Shown: in pieces, positions 37,101-44,225 of the stretch | Numbering within the stretch: the first letter of the stretch is position 1 | How the letters are laid out: every line of letters begins with the position of its first letter | Source of the DNA: Desulfovibrio sp. JY | GTDB taxonomy: Bacteria > Desulfobacterota > Desulfovibrionia > Desulfovibrionales > Desulfovibrionaceae | Direction of reading: 5' to 3' | Assembly: GCA_021730285.1 (NCBI GenBank) | Contig: CP082962.1 | Location: 1-64,000, forward strand | Length of the DNA stretch: 64,000 nt | Translations under genes and position numbers: made by a program | Notes under the pieces: generated by a model | The model's input: only the letters and a program-made list of their open reading frames with translations | Databases searched by the model: none | Told to the model about the DNA's origin: nothing

Positions 37101-37334
37101 CACCTGGGACCGCCCCAGGCCGGAGAACTGCGCGGCGCTCAAATTGACGATCTGATCCACGGTCAGGGCAGCGGCCTGGGCCGATGTCAGCCAGGACATT
37201 TCCGTCGTGGTGAAGGCTTCGACCTGCGTTTCCAGCAACGCGGAAAATCCGGTGGCGGCCAGGCTTCGAAACGCCGTCCGGGACAGATTCGAGATTTCCT
37301 CTGCGCTGTACGATGTGATGAGTGATACAGTCAC
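28146..37334 (-). CDS. giant Ser/Thr-rich octapeptide-repeat protein (~3,062 residues)
   Basis: Built almost wholly from about 380 tandem octapeptides, consensus [ST]TQ[LI]A[AGS]L[ST]. The repeats start by residue 10 (SAEEISNL, SRTAFRSL, AATGFSAL) and run to the last dozen residues (TEAQLEAVENAKA). Each unit carries hydrophobics at positions 4 and 7 and usually two to four Ser/Thr. Marker octads with TDxxEL (such as STDVSELT) recur at multiples of 24 units. No signal peptide, anchor, LPxTG or RTX motif; only two cysteines noticed (NSKCV, TTCVA). I chose GTG 37334 (AAGGAG nine bases upstream) because the repeats follow directly; ATG 37424 would add 30 non-repeat residues. Probably a long solenoid or fibre. 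Glycosylation by the OGT-like neighbour is inferred; I recognise no named family. Confidence 0.88.
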   Translation of the reverse strand: MTVSLITSYSAEEISNLSRTAFRSLAATGFSALLETQVEAFTTTEMSWLTSAQAAALTVDQIVNLSAAQFSGLGRSQVSTFTTTEIASLTSTQLAGLTETDITELTRAQVAALTPTQIASLATTQMQALRATQIASLSATQLKALSTTQLSALSQKQFTYLSTTCVAALSTTQLAALSTTQIASLTGNQFRYLTTEQIASLSTTQAAALTLTELASMTTAQAEYLSAENIAALDTSALRWLTKDVVSSLADTQIAALSQTQIGALTNAQIKYLTTEQMAYLTTTQLAGLSATQLAYLQTTQAAVLTETQLASLTETQIQGLNSKCVSVLTMTQFEALTETQLAALTQKQLSGLTGTDIDELSMDDLSVFSSTQLAALNAAAVKSLSEEQIASLTTTQIAGLTKAELSVLADTQIAALSTTQIAAISTTALTGLSVTGVSLLSTAQIQALTTEQLSVLRGAQIRGLTEDQIPFLTTTQIGVLTATQLAYLTTKAAKALTADELGALTETQLKGLSGASLSSLSEDQFTVLSIAQVASLTTAQIQSLTSTDISELSLTQLAALTATQIKYITAAALAGLSEEQVALLSATQMAGLTSTQLGALADTQISALTTTQIAGLTTTQIRGLSSTDIGNLSTEQFAALSETQLGSMNKTQLKGLTAAEVEVLTTTQLDGLSAVQMASLSQTVIESLDETQLASLSLNQLKALTGTAISQLDTTQLEALTETQLAALTTTQLKSLTSTDIGELSLTVLAALSATQLSALTASAVSGFTDEQLAALTTTQLAGLSAAGIKGLGEDQIAQLTTTQIAALSTAEIGALTATQAAALTDAQLEAMTTTQLRSLTTTAIRALGEDQLEALSAEQMRSLRTTQIAALTTDQIDSLSESQLAMLATTQISALAATQIAALDGTQLSSLSVTQFSRLTSTQLAAITSTAVGDLTAEQLAALTVTQLRGLTSTGVSELTATQLGTLTATQIAALTATQISGLSATDMKELTLTVLSALTSTQIGALTAEAIEALSREQLAALTETQLRGLGKTQSAALTTTQVGSLTAEQVAALSTSAVSGLTATQVGALSETQLAAMTTTQLSALTTTALSGLTADQVADLSTTQLRGLTTAQVAGLTTTVAAALSTEQLAALTLAQTKALSGTDLSVLTSTQMAALTTTQLSALTTTQLSGLTSTDVAELTLTELAALTSTQLSALSTDALQGLTTEEIAALTARQARGLTATQLNSLETSQLAALAATQLAALATGAISGLSRDALAALTTEQLAGLTAGQMSALSTTALAGLSETQMASLSTTQLHGLTQTQMGALTETEVRALTEEQLSALSSTQLRGLTATAVSALTATQIASLSERQLAGLSVAQVNGLTSTDVSELTLTELAALTSTQLAALSEDALEGLTATQLAALTATQLSGLTATEIAALSTTQLAALSSTQLSALSTDAIGGLSKTELASLTTTQLDGLSSSQIAALTTSALTGLDATQIASLETSQLRGLAATQLNALTTTTLASLTDTQLASLTTTQIASLSSTGVSALTRTQVAALTSSQLAALTTTQISGFTSTDVSELTLTELAALTATQFAALSETALEGLAVTQMAALTTTQLGGLTSTEIAALESTQLSALTSTQLAALSADAVSGLDATDMAAFSATQLSGLSSTQIGALTTKAFAGLSATQIASLATSQLRGLTATQLAAFTATEAASLTTTQLASLSTTQLAALSGNGVSGLDETQIAKLTTTQIASLSTTQIASLTSTDLGEFTTKQIAALTAAQIGALAASALSGLDATQLAALTTTQLSSLSATQLAALDTDQIATLATTQIAALGVTAMAGLTADEFAAMSPEQLAALSSTQIAGLSTTTLRALSATQMASLSGSQLSALTSTQFSALTTSQVASLTETELAALSTTTLSGMASTQIGAMTTTQLGLLTTEQLAALSAAAMRGLTTTQVASLSTEQVAALSATEIAALSDSQIASLTQTQIEALTTTQIRALSTTQIGDLTTSQIAALTTSQIDAFTMTAMASLTSTQVGALRETQLERLAATQVASLSTTAVSGLTATEIAALSTRQTAALTAAQMAALSTAQLASLAATQWGSLTTTAMAGLTRSQAASLTSTQLAGLSTEQVAALSETAVGGLTTTAMAGLAATQMAALTTTEISGLTDSQLASLSTAQLAALSTTQIAAIAETAISGLTATELAALSRAQLSALTTTQIEGLSETQVQALSATQIAQLSLTQIGGLSATQITALTADQLAALSESQLTALSVAAVRGLSAEDIAALSTTLLASLTATQIGGLTATQAAALTTTQLDVLDVAQLAALSTAAIAAMTATQIASLSATQMAALTTSQVGALTSDAVAALDAEQLAALSTTQLASLSTTAVAGLTTTELASLTTRQLQALTTTQIGALTETQLASLTTTRLGQLTATEMGGLTSTQLASLTTTQLTSLSTTQLASLAATAMAGLTATQLAGLSDSQFAALTTTELAGLTTTQIAALDPTRISGLTATQLAGLTTTQIGALTTTELAALSTTQTAALTTTQVSGLTETQLAAMTTTQLASLTTTQVAHLSTTAMAGLTATEIESLSTKQFAALTATQLGALTTTQIAGLSATRLAALTTTQIASLTSSEIGALTPTQLAALTPTQIASLSTTGVSGLTADQIAALSTQQLAALTTTEMAALSTTALSGLTTTGIAALSTTQLSGLSATGMGALSTTAIASLTATQLAVLTSTELSGLTSSQVAALSTTQIDELTTRQLAALSTTGISGLTATQLSGLSTSQLAALSTEQIGAIAATAIAGFSTTQLSSLTATQFKSLSETGVSGLSATQLASLTTAQVQMLTATEMGGLTATQVGALTDTQFAALSTSQVAALSVYGIKGLTETQIAKMSTTQFGALTSTQIGALTTTEIDSLSTTQMAALTTTQIDGFNRVQLRSLSTEQLQALSTTQVASMDETQISSLTATEMQNLTAAQLAILTSTQIGAMGAEQFGSLTATQIGSLSGVQLGGLTTTTISRLSTTTIAALTTEEIDALNATQLNAFTTTQLASMTEAQLEAVENAKA
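28160..37310. repeat. 24-bp tandem repeat array coding for octapeptides
   Basis: About 380 degenerate 24-bp units. In the plus-strand view the Gln codon (ctg) falls on positions divisible by 24 wherever I checked (28344, 30000, 31464, 31488, 37152), so the register is unbroken for at least 8.8 kb. TDxxEL marker units sit at 32065, 32641, 33217, 33793 and 34369, then 35113, 35689 and 36265, all exactly 576 bp apart within each block. Confidence 0.9.
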
Positions 37335-37455
37335 GTTGGATTTCTCCTTGCCTTTTGTATTGCATGGCAGCGATGCGCTGCCCGACTTGTCCTTGTTGCC
37401 GCCATGGTCGCCCAATGCCGACATGCAGGAAATTTCTTCCCGGCAACGGTTAATG

Positions 37456-37471
37456 TGCAAACTTTAAACCA
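37456..37471 (-). promoter_or_regulatory. sigma-54-like promoter before the giant repeat gene
   Basis: The minus strand reads TGGTTTAAAGTTTGCA, matching TGG-N8-TTGCA with the GG-N10-GC spacing of -24/-12 promoters. It lies about 120 bases before the GTG start, inside the AT-rich part of the 37335-37691 gap (37460-37505). Confidence 0.45.
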
Positions 37472-37691
37472 TATTTTATCAAACAAAATAAGTAACTTAA
37501 AAACAAGCTCAATCCGGCGGGCTGCAAAAATTGCCGTTTGGAAAGGTTTGCCGTCAGCGGCAACCGAGGGGAAGGTGGGAGAAGAGGAAAGGACGCCGGT
37601 CCGTATCGCGGTCAAAGCAAGGCCGTCGGAAAAATCCGGCCGGGGCCGCCTGGCCGGCCGAGCGGATGGGCCCAGCCCCGACCAAGCGGGC

Positions 37692-38882
37692 TCAGCTCGC
37701 TTCGAAGGGCAACTCCAGGCAAAACAGGCTGCCGACGCCTGGCGTGCTCTCCGCCGTGACGCGCCCGCCGTGCAGCCCGGCCAGCGCCTGGGCAATACTG
37801 AGCCCCAGGCCGGCCCCGCCGAATTCCTTGCTCAAAAAATCCTCGGCAATGACGAAGCTGCGAAAGATCTCGGCCAGCTTGTCCGGGGCGATGCCCACCC
37901 CCGTGTCGCGCACGCAAAAGCGCAGCCACCGCCGCCAGGGGGTGCGTTCTTCGGGATTTTCCCGGGCGTCCGCCGGCGTGTCCATGGGGGTCGCGGTCAG
38001 GACCACCTCGCCCTGATGCGTGAATTTGACCGCGTTTTCCAAAAGATTGACCAGGGCCTGGACCAGCACGGCCTGGTCGCCGACCACGAGCCGGGGCATC
38101 TTCGGGGCGATGTCCACCCGCAACACGAGCCCCCTGGCCGCGGCCTTGCGGGCGAAAGCCGCCGTCAGGGCCTCCAGGGTGTCGAACAGGTCGTAGGGTT
38201 TCGGCGCCAGGACCAGTTTGCCGGCTTCCAGCCGGGACAGCTCCATCAGGGCGGTTAGAAGCGACAGGAGGCGGTTGGCGGAGACCTTGAGATAGGCGGC
38301 GAATTCCCGCTGCTGCGCGTCGAGTCCGCTTTCGGCCAACAGTTCGATCATGCCGTGGATGCCGTTGAGCGGCGTGCGCAATTCGTGGCTCATATTAGCC
38401 AGAAAGGCGGTTTTGGCCCTATTGGCCGCTTCCGCTTCCTCCTTGGCCCGCAGCAAATCGGCCGTGCGCGCCGCGACCATGGCCTCGAGCACCTGCTGCT
38501 GCCGGTAGAGCTTCAGGTGGGCCATGACCCGGGCCGCGACCACCGAGGGCTTGAAGGGCTTGGTGATGTAGTCCACGGCCCCCAGCCGCAGCCCCCGCTC
38601 CTCGTCCTCGCCGGCGCTCAGGGCCGTCACGAAAATTACGGGGATATCCCTGCGTGCGGGGTTTTCCTTGAGACGCCGGCACACCTCGTAGCCGTCGAGA
38701 TCGGGCATCATGACGTCGAGCAGGATAAGGTCCACGGTCAGGGAGGAGGCGAGCAGCTCCAGCGCGTCGAGCCCGCCGAGAGCGATGCTCACGTCGTAGT
38801 CGCCGCGCAGGATCTCGTTTAACATCATGAGGTTGTATTCCTCGTCATCCACCACCAGAATCCGAAAACGTGGTTCAGACAT
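37692..38882 (-). CDS. response-regulator/histidine kinase hybrid (REC-HisKA-HATPase)
   Basis: A 396-residue cytoplasmic protein. The N-terminal receiver domain ([11 protein letters not shown]; phosphoacceptor in [13 protein letters not shown] near residue 55; lysine in YITKPFKP) is joined to a kinase core with the phosphoacceptor His in [13 protein letters not shown] near residue 165, NLLENAVKF near 275, [11 protein letters not shown] and [12 protein letters not shown] near 345-355. It is the last gene of a three-gene signalling run and probably receives phosphate at its REC domain, which then tunes its own kinase. ATG 38882 is 12 bases after the HD-GYP gene stop. Output unknown. Confidence 0.9.
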   Translation of the reverse strand: MSEPRFRILVVDDEEYNLMMLNEILRGDYDVSIALGGLDALELLASSLTVDLILLDVMMPDLDGYEVCRRLKENPARRDIPVIFVTALSAGEDEERGLRLGAVDYITKPFKPSVVAARVMAHLKLYRQQQVLEAMVAARTADLLRAKEEAEAANRAKTAFLANMSHELRTPLNGIHGMIELLAESGLDAQQREFAAYLKVSANRLLSLLTALMELSRLEAGKLVLAPKPYDLFDTLEALTAAFARKAAARGLVLRVDIAPKMPRLVVGDQAVLVQALVNLLENAVKFTHQGEVVLTATPMDTPADARENPEERTPWRRWLRFCVRDTGVGIAPDKLAEIFRSFVIAEDFLSKEFGGAGLGLSIAQALAGLHGGRVTAESTPGVGSLFCLELPFEAS

Positions 38883-38893
38883 GCGAAGACTCC

Positions 38894-39997
38894 TTACGGC
38901 TGCGAAACGGCGGGGGCCAGGGCCTGGCGTTCCGCGTCGCAATCGGCATGGGCGAGGGAAATTTCGCGGATACGATCCTCCTGGCCGAGGAAAATGGCGA
39001 CAATGGCCGGGTCGAAATGGGTCCCCCCGCCCTGGGCGATGATTTCCAGAGCCTTCGCATGGGGCATCGGGGCCTTGTAGACGCGCTCGCTTATGAGCGC
39101 GTCGTAGACATCCACCACGGCCATGATGCGCCCGGGGATGGGGATGGCCTCGCCGACCAGGCCCTCGGGATAGCCGGTCCCGTCCCAGCGCTCATGGTGG
39201 GTATAGGCGATGTCGCGGGCCAGGCTCAGAAACGAATCGCGCCCCAGGAAGTTCTCGGCCCGGGTCAGGATATCGCGGCCGTGCACGGTGTGCAGCTTCA
39301 TGGTTTCGAATTCCTCGGGCGTCAGCTTGCCGGGCTTGAGCAGGATGTTGTCGGGAATGGCCACCTTGCCCACGTCGTGCAGCGGGAGGGACTTGTAAAG
39401 GACGTCGATGGAGACGGTTCGAAAGAAATCGGCATAGGCGGGCAGAAGCTCCATCTTCCTGGCCAGGAGCCGGGCCACGCGCTGGGTGCGCCGGAAGTGG
39501 CCGGCCAGTTCGTTGTCCCGCGATTCGGCCAGGGCGGCCAGGCTCAAAATGGCCACGTCCTGGGTGCGCACGACCTCCCTGGTCCGCCGCCGCACTTCCT
39601 GCTCCAACCCGTCCTGATACGCCTTGAGGCGCAGGTGGTTGCGCACCCGGGCCAACACCACCGGCGGCCGCACCGGCTTGGTGATGAAGTCCACGGCCCC
39701 GAGTTCCAGGCCCCGGGTCTCGTCGCGGACGTCGTCGAGGGTGGTCACGAACAGCACGGGGATACGCCGCGTGGCGTCCATGGCCTTGAGCCGACGACAG
39801 ACCTCGTAACCGTCCATGCCCGGCATGAGGACGTCGAGCAGGATGCAGTCCGGCCGAGGCACGTTCGTGGCGACCTCCAGGGCCTCGGGACCGTTAAGCG
39901 CCGCCAGCACGGTGTACTCGGGGGCGAGGATCTCCCGCAGAATGAAGATGTTGTCCGGGGTGTCGTCGACAACGAGCACGCGCTTCTTTTCACTCAT
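38894..39997 (-). CDS. response regulator with HD-GYP cyclic-di-GMP phosphodiesterase domain
   Basis: A 367-residue regulator. The receiver domain has [11 protein letters not shown], phosphoacceptor in [13 protein letters not shown] near residue 53, and FITKPVRP near 105. The C-terminal HD-GYP domain has a complete set of metal and signature residues: [11 protein letters not shown] near 205 and [15 protein letters not shown] near 265-280. Family members hydrolyse cyclic di-GMP, so this protein should lower the messenger when phosphorylated or released. It overlaps the stop of the large hybrid kinase gene by eight bases. Lowering cyclic di-GMP usually promotes detachment, a link to the nearby giant repeat protein being only inferred. 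Confidence 0.92.
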   Translation of the reverse strand: MSEKKRVLVVDDTPDNIFILREILAPEYTVLAALNGPEALEVATNVPRPDCILLDVLMPGMDGYEVCRRLKAMDATRRIPVLFVTTLDDVRDETRGLELGAVDFITKPVRPPVVLARVRNHLRLKAYQDGLEQEVRRRTREVVRTQDVAILSLAALAESRDNELAGHFRRTQRVARLLARKMELLPAYADFFRTVSIDVLYKSLPLHDVGKVAIPDNILLKPGKLTPEEFETMKLHTVHGRDILTRAENFLGRDSFLSLARDIAYTHHERWDGTGYPEGLVGEAIPIPGRIMAVVDVYDALISERVYKAPMPHAKALEIIAQGGGTHFDPAIVAIFLGQEDRIREISLAHADCDAERQALAPAVSQP

Positions 39998-42900
39998 GCG
40001 CCGCTCCCGGGACGCTTTGCGACAGGCGCGCCTCCTCGCCCAGCCTGTCGCGCAGCCTGTCGGCCTGGGACCGGGCCGCCTTGAAATCGAGTTTCCGCAA
40101 GGCGTCGGACAGGGCGGCGACGCCGTCCGGGTCGCGGCGACGGGCTTCGGGCGCCAGGGCGGCGAACACATCCAGGGCGCGGGTGTCGCTATGGGCCAGG
40201 GCGTCGACCAGCTCGCCGGCAAGCGTCAGCAGCGCGTCCCGGGACAACGGTTCCCCGGCCGCCTCCAGCGGGGACGAGGACGTTTCCGGCGGCGGCGCGC
40301 CGAGGTAGGCGGCGATTTCCTCCTGCGCCGCGGCAAGTTCCCGGTCGAGCCGTCCGATCAGGGCGTCGCAGTGCTCCGGCCTGTCCCTGATGCAGGCCTC
40401 GACGTCGGCGGCAATGGCATAAAGCGCCATGGCCCCGATATTGCCGGCAACGCCCTTGAGGGTATGGGCCTGCCGCCGCGCCACGGCCGTGTCCCCCGCC
40501 CCCAGGCGCTCGGTGATCGAGGCGGCGATCTCGCTGAATTTTATAGGGAATTCCCCAAGGATCTTGCGGTACAGGACTTCGTTGGACCGCACGCGCGACA
40601 GCCCCAGCCGGACGTCGAGGCGCGGTCGCTCGTCCGTTTCCGTCAGGAGCGGCACGGCCGGGGCCGCCTGCGTCCGGCCCGCGTCGGCGCCACCGCCGTC
40701 CGGGAGCAGCCAGCGGGCCAGGATGCCATAGAGCTCCGCCGGATCGATGGGCTTGCCGATATGGTCGTTCATGCCCGCCTCCAGGGTCTTGCGGCGATCC
40801 TGATCCATGGCGTGGGCGGTCATGGCGATGATCGGCAGGGCCGCATGGGCGGGGTTGGCGCGGATGCGGCGGGCGGCTTCCAGACCGTCCATCACCGGCA
40901 TCTGCACATCCATGAGCACGGCCGCGTAGGCATGGGCATCGACCATGTCCACGGCCTGCGCGCCGTCCTCGGCCACCTCCACGACGAGGCCGGCCCCTTC
41001 GAGCAGCTCCCGCGCCACCTGCTGGTTGATGTCGTTGTCCTCAACCAGCAGGACACGCGCCCCGCGCGCGGCCGCCAGGCGCTCGGCCCCGTCGGCCGAA
41101 GCGTCGAAACGCCTGGTGCGGCAGGACACGCCCTCGGTGGGCACCCCGACCACGGCGGCCAGGGTGTTGAAGAGCACGGAGCGGCCCACTGGCTTGAGCA
41201 GGAAGGCGTCGACGCCGGTGTTTTCGGCCTCGCGCCGCACCTCCTCGCGCCCGAAGGCGGTCACCATGACGATGGCCGGCCGGCGCGGCAGCGACATGGC
41301 GAGGATGTGCCTGGCGCAGGCGGTGCCGTCCATGCCCGGCATCTTCCAGTCGAGCAGGACCACCCGGATGTTGTGGTCGGCGCGGGAAAGCACACGCAAC
41401 GCCTCCTCGCCGCTCGCCGCCGTGGTCACGCTGAAACGCAGAGACAGCAGGACATCGCTTAGAATCTGGCGTGAATTGGCATTGTCGTCCACGACGAGCA
41501 CGTGCATTCCGGCCAGGGCCTCGGCGTTTTCCGGACACTCCGCCTTCCCATCCTGGGCGACCGGCAACGTGAGGCTGAAATAGAATTCGCTGCCCTGGCC
41601 GGGAACGCTTTCCACCGCCAAGTTGCCGCCCATGAACTCCACCAGTCGATGGCAGATGCTCAGCCCCAGCCCGGTGCCGCCGTAACGCCGCGAGATCGAA
41701 CCGTCGGCCTGGGAAAACGGGAGAAACAGCTTGTTTTTTTGCTCCGGCGTCAGCCCGATGCCCGTGTCGCGCACGGCAAAGCGCAACCGCGCGCCGTCCG
41801 CGAGCATCGCCTCCAGACGCACGTCCACGAGCACTTCGCCGGATTCGGTGAACTTGACGGCGTTGCCGACGAGGTTGAGCAGCACCTGGCCCAGGCGCAA
41901 CGGATCGCCGACCAGCCAGGACGGCACGTCATCGCCCACGGACAGCAGGAATTCGAGCTGTTTTTCGGCGGCTCCCGGCCCCATGATATCGACAACGTTG
42001 CCGAGCACGACGTCCAGGTCGAAGGGAATTTGCTCGATGACGAACCGGCCGGCCTCGATCTTGGAATAGTCCAGGATGTCGTTGATCACGGCGAGCAAGG
42101 TGTCGGCGGAGGAGCGGATCTTGGTGAGGTAGTCCTCCTGTTTGGGCGTCAGTTCGGTTTTGAGGGCCAAGTGGCTCATGCCGATGACGGCATTGAGCGG
42201 CGTGCGGATCTCATGGCTCATGCGGGCCAGGAATTCGCTTTTGGCCAGATTGGCCTGCACCGCCTCCTGGCGGGCCGCGTCGAGCAGAAGCTGGGCGTTT
42301 CTGCGCTCGGTGATGTCCCGGGCCAGGCCCCTGCGGCCGAGAGTCTCCCCCCCGGGCGGACGCCGGGGCACGCAGCTGATTTCAAGCGACTTCTCGCCGC
42401 CCTCCCCCTCGCCGGGAAGTGTTGCCTCCCAGGTTTTGGGTGTGCCGTCGGGGGTGTCGCCGCCGGGGGGGAGGAACTGCGCCATTTTCGTGCCGAGCAG
42501 CCCTTCCGACGGCACGCCGAGCAGACTGGCCGCGCGCGGGCTGACGTAGGTAAAATACCCGTCCATGTCCGTTTCCCAGATCAGGTCGGGCGAGGTTTCG
42601 ACCAGGCCGCGAAAACGCGCCTCGCTGAGGCCGAGGGCCAAGGCCGCGGCCTGGCGCTCCAACATGCGGCTGGCGTGCAGATAGGCCCCGAGAGCGCTCA
42701 GAATGAGAACCAGCGACGAGGCAATGAGATACATGGGCCACTGCTTGAAACGAACCTGGGCCAGGACGGCATCGGGCGTCAGGGACACCACCTTCCAGGT
42801 CTGCCGGAACTGCTCGGGCACTTCGCCGCGATGGACGTCGGAACCCGGCAACCTGTCCGGCGTGAGCACGATGGTGGCGAAAGTGTAGAGGCCGCCCGGC

Positions 42901-43709
42901 CCCATCACCTGGCCCGAGGTCGCGGCATTGATGACGCGCCACAGTTTGGGATGGCTGGCCGCGAACGTATGTCCGGCACGTTCCGGAAACATGAAGGACC
43001 AGTCGTTCTCCCCACCGCCGTGCAACCAGAAGCCTTCGTGGTTGAGCAGCATCACGGTCTGCCCGGCAAACTCCAGCCGGTTGTGCAATTTTTTGAGCAG
43101 CACGTCGCCCAGGTAATTGAGGACCAAAACAGCGGCCACGTCCCCCTTGGCATCGCGCAACGGCGCGGCGAGCCGCAACATAGGCTTGTACGGCAGTTCC
43201 AGTTTGCCGAATTCCATATTCAGGTCGAGGGGGGATGTATAGATTTGTCCGGGAGGGAGATCGACGGAATTCTTAAAATAATACCGGTCTGACTTTATTT
43301 GCAGTTCATTGCCCGGGACCACCCAGGGCTGGCCGTCCTTGCTGTTGATGCGCAGGATTTCCTGGCCGTCCTTGGTGAGCAGACGCAATTGATCGTATTG
43401 TGGATTATCCTTTGCAAAAAGAAGATAAGACGCCTTGACTTCACCCAGAGTCTCCGTATCAGGCTTCTCCAAAAAATGGACAACCGTCCTTCGGTGCATC
43501 AGTTCATAGAAGTCCTTAAAAAGCGTTCCCATCTCATACGAAACGAGTTCGGCCACATACTTCAGCTTTATCTGTTCAATTTCCTTGAATAGCTTTTCCC
43601 TGTTCGATATATCTATATATATCACGAAATATAAAATGGCGATCAACACAGTGGATAGCGGAATGAATCGCACCAAGAATGGCTTTACGACTTTTCTGGA
43701 TAACTTCAT
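39990..43709 (-). CDS. membrane hybrid histidine kinase with two receivers and Hpt
   Basis: A 1,239-residue sensor. TM1 lies at about 11-34, a periplasmic sensing domain at about 35-320 (dCache-like), TM2 near 325-343 and a PAS domain near 365-470. HisKA has H499 in [14 protein letters not shown]; the ATPase domain has [19 protein letters not shown] and [10 protein letters not shown]. Receiver 1 includes [13 protein letters not shown], receiver 2 [13 protein letters not shown], and the C-terminal Hpt has [16 protein letters not shown] near 1090. ATG 43709 is preferred over 43736 because GGAGGGTGGGG precedes it. It is the first gene of the operon and probably drives the two downstream REC proteins through its Hpt. 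Confidence 0.92.
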   Translation of the reverse strand: MKLSRKVVKPFLVRFIPLSTVLIAILYFVIYIDISNREKLFKEIEQIKLKYVAELVSYEMGTLFKDFYELMHRRTVVHFLEKPDTETLGEVKASYLLFAKDNPQYDQLRLLTKDGQEILRINSKDGQPWVVPGNELQIKSDRYYFKNSVDLPPGQIYTSPLDLNMEFGKLELPYKPMLRLAAPLRDAKGDVAAVLVLNYLGDVLLKKLHNRLEFAGQTVMLLNHEGFWLHGGGENDWSFMFPERAGHTFAASHPKLWRVINAATSGQVMGPGGLYTFATIVLTPDRLPGSDVHRGEVPEQFRQTWKVVSLTPDAVLAQVRFKQWPMYLIASSLVLILSALGAYLHASRMLERQAAALALGLSEARFRGLVETSPDLIWETDMDGYFTYVSPRAASLLGVPSEGLLGTKMAQFLPPGGDTPDGTPKTWEATLPGEGEGGEKSLEISCVPRRPPGGETLGRRGLARDITERRNAQLLLDAARQEAVQANLAKSEFLARMSHEIRTPLNAVIGMSHLALKTELTPKQEDYLTKIRSSADTLLAVINDILDYSKIEAGRFVIEQIPFDLDVVLGNVVDIMGPGAAEKQLEFLLSVGDDVPSWLVGDPLRLGQVLLNLVGNAVKFTESGEVLVDVRLEAMLADGARLRFAVRDTGIGLTPEQKNKLFLPFSQADGSISRRYGGTGLGLSICHRLVEFMGGNLAVESVPGQGSEFYFSLTLPVAQDGKAECPENAEALAGMHVLVVDDNANSRQILSDVLLSLRFSVTTAASGEEALRVLSRADHNIRVVLLDWKMPGMDGTACARHILAMSLPRRPAIVMVTAFGREEVRREAENTGVDAFLLKPVGRSVLFNTLAAVVGVPTEGVSCRTRRFDASADGAERLAAARGARVLLVEDNDINQQVARELLEGAGLVVEVAEDGAQAVDMVDAHAYAAVLMDVQMPVMDGLEAARRIRANPAHAALPIIAMTAHAMDQDRRKTLEAGMNDHIGKPIDPAELYGILARWLLPDGGGADAGRTQAAPAVPLLTETDERPRLDVRLGLSRVRSNEVLYRKILGEFPIKFSEIAASITERLGAGDTAVARRQAHTLKGVAGNIGAMALYAIAADVEACIRDRPEHCDALIGRLDRELAAAQEEIAAYLGAPPPETSSSPLEAAGEPLSRDALLTLAGELVDALAHSDTRALDVFAALAPEARRRDPDGVAALSDALRKLDFKAARSQADRLRDRLGEEARLSQSVPGAAHE

Positions 43710-44225
43710 CCCCACCCTCCCCTCGTTTGACGACATCCGTCAGCCGGCCCTGCATTCTCCCTGTCCCGCATCGCGTCCGATGCCTCGCACCGGACACGAC
43801 ACCTATTTTTCACCTATAGAATATTTGGAACCAGTCCACAACACGTTCCGGAAAAAATCGCCGTTCCAAAGGCCGGATTCACCGGTAAGAGGCGGAAAAG
43901 ACCCGAACGGCGAAGCCGCCGGGGCCGGTTGCCAACCGTAAAAACGATATAGGGGAAAAGGAGCGACAGGCCTGAGAGGACAACAGGCACGGCCCTTCGA
44001 AAAGCCGCCCGAACCGTCTCGTCACGGTGCGGGCAAAGCCCGGAAAGCCTCCGGATCGAAAGGAGCGGACGGCACGGGCCGGGCCGGCAAGCCGGTCCAC
44101 CTTACCTTCCCCCCGCTTTTTTGGTAGGCTGATCCTCGGGGCGTCCCCGGAGTCAGACGGCTCCCGCTTTGGAGATACCCCGAGGACCGCCGGCCAGGCC
44201 GGACCGAAGCGCCAGGAAGCTGCCT
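43710..44225. other. divergent regulatory gap with inverted repeats
   Basis: About 515 bases without a gene, between the hybrid kinase (minus) and the sigma-54 activator (plus). GGAAC (43828-43832) and GTTCC (43845-43849) form a small inverted repeat near an AT-rich stretch. TCCTCGGGG (44133-44141) and CCCCGAGGA (44178-44186) form a 9-bp inverted repeat 40 bases before the activator ATG, perhaps an operator or leader structure. Confidence 0.45.

Noticed and set aside
28160-37310. CRISPR array
   Set aside because: Units are contiguous 24-bp coding repeats without spacers.
28200-37325. Very long open frames on the plus strand (over 1,000 and 1,700 residues) opposite the giant gene
   Set aside because: They arise because a 24-bp repeat open in one frame is open in others. 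Their products are low-complexity echoes (GRGQ or VVVR types) without start signals. The minus frame has the coherent octapeptide, a ribosome-binding site and ends near both gene borders.
11893-37334. ABC export operon as a type I secretion system for the giant protein
   Set aside because: The exporter is of the RbbA/YhhJ type, not HlyB-like, has no C39 peptidase or outer-membrane channel, and the giant protein lacks RTX repeats. Distance and operon borders also argue against it.
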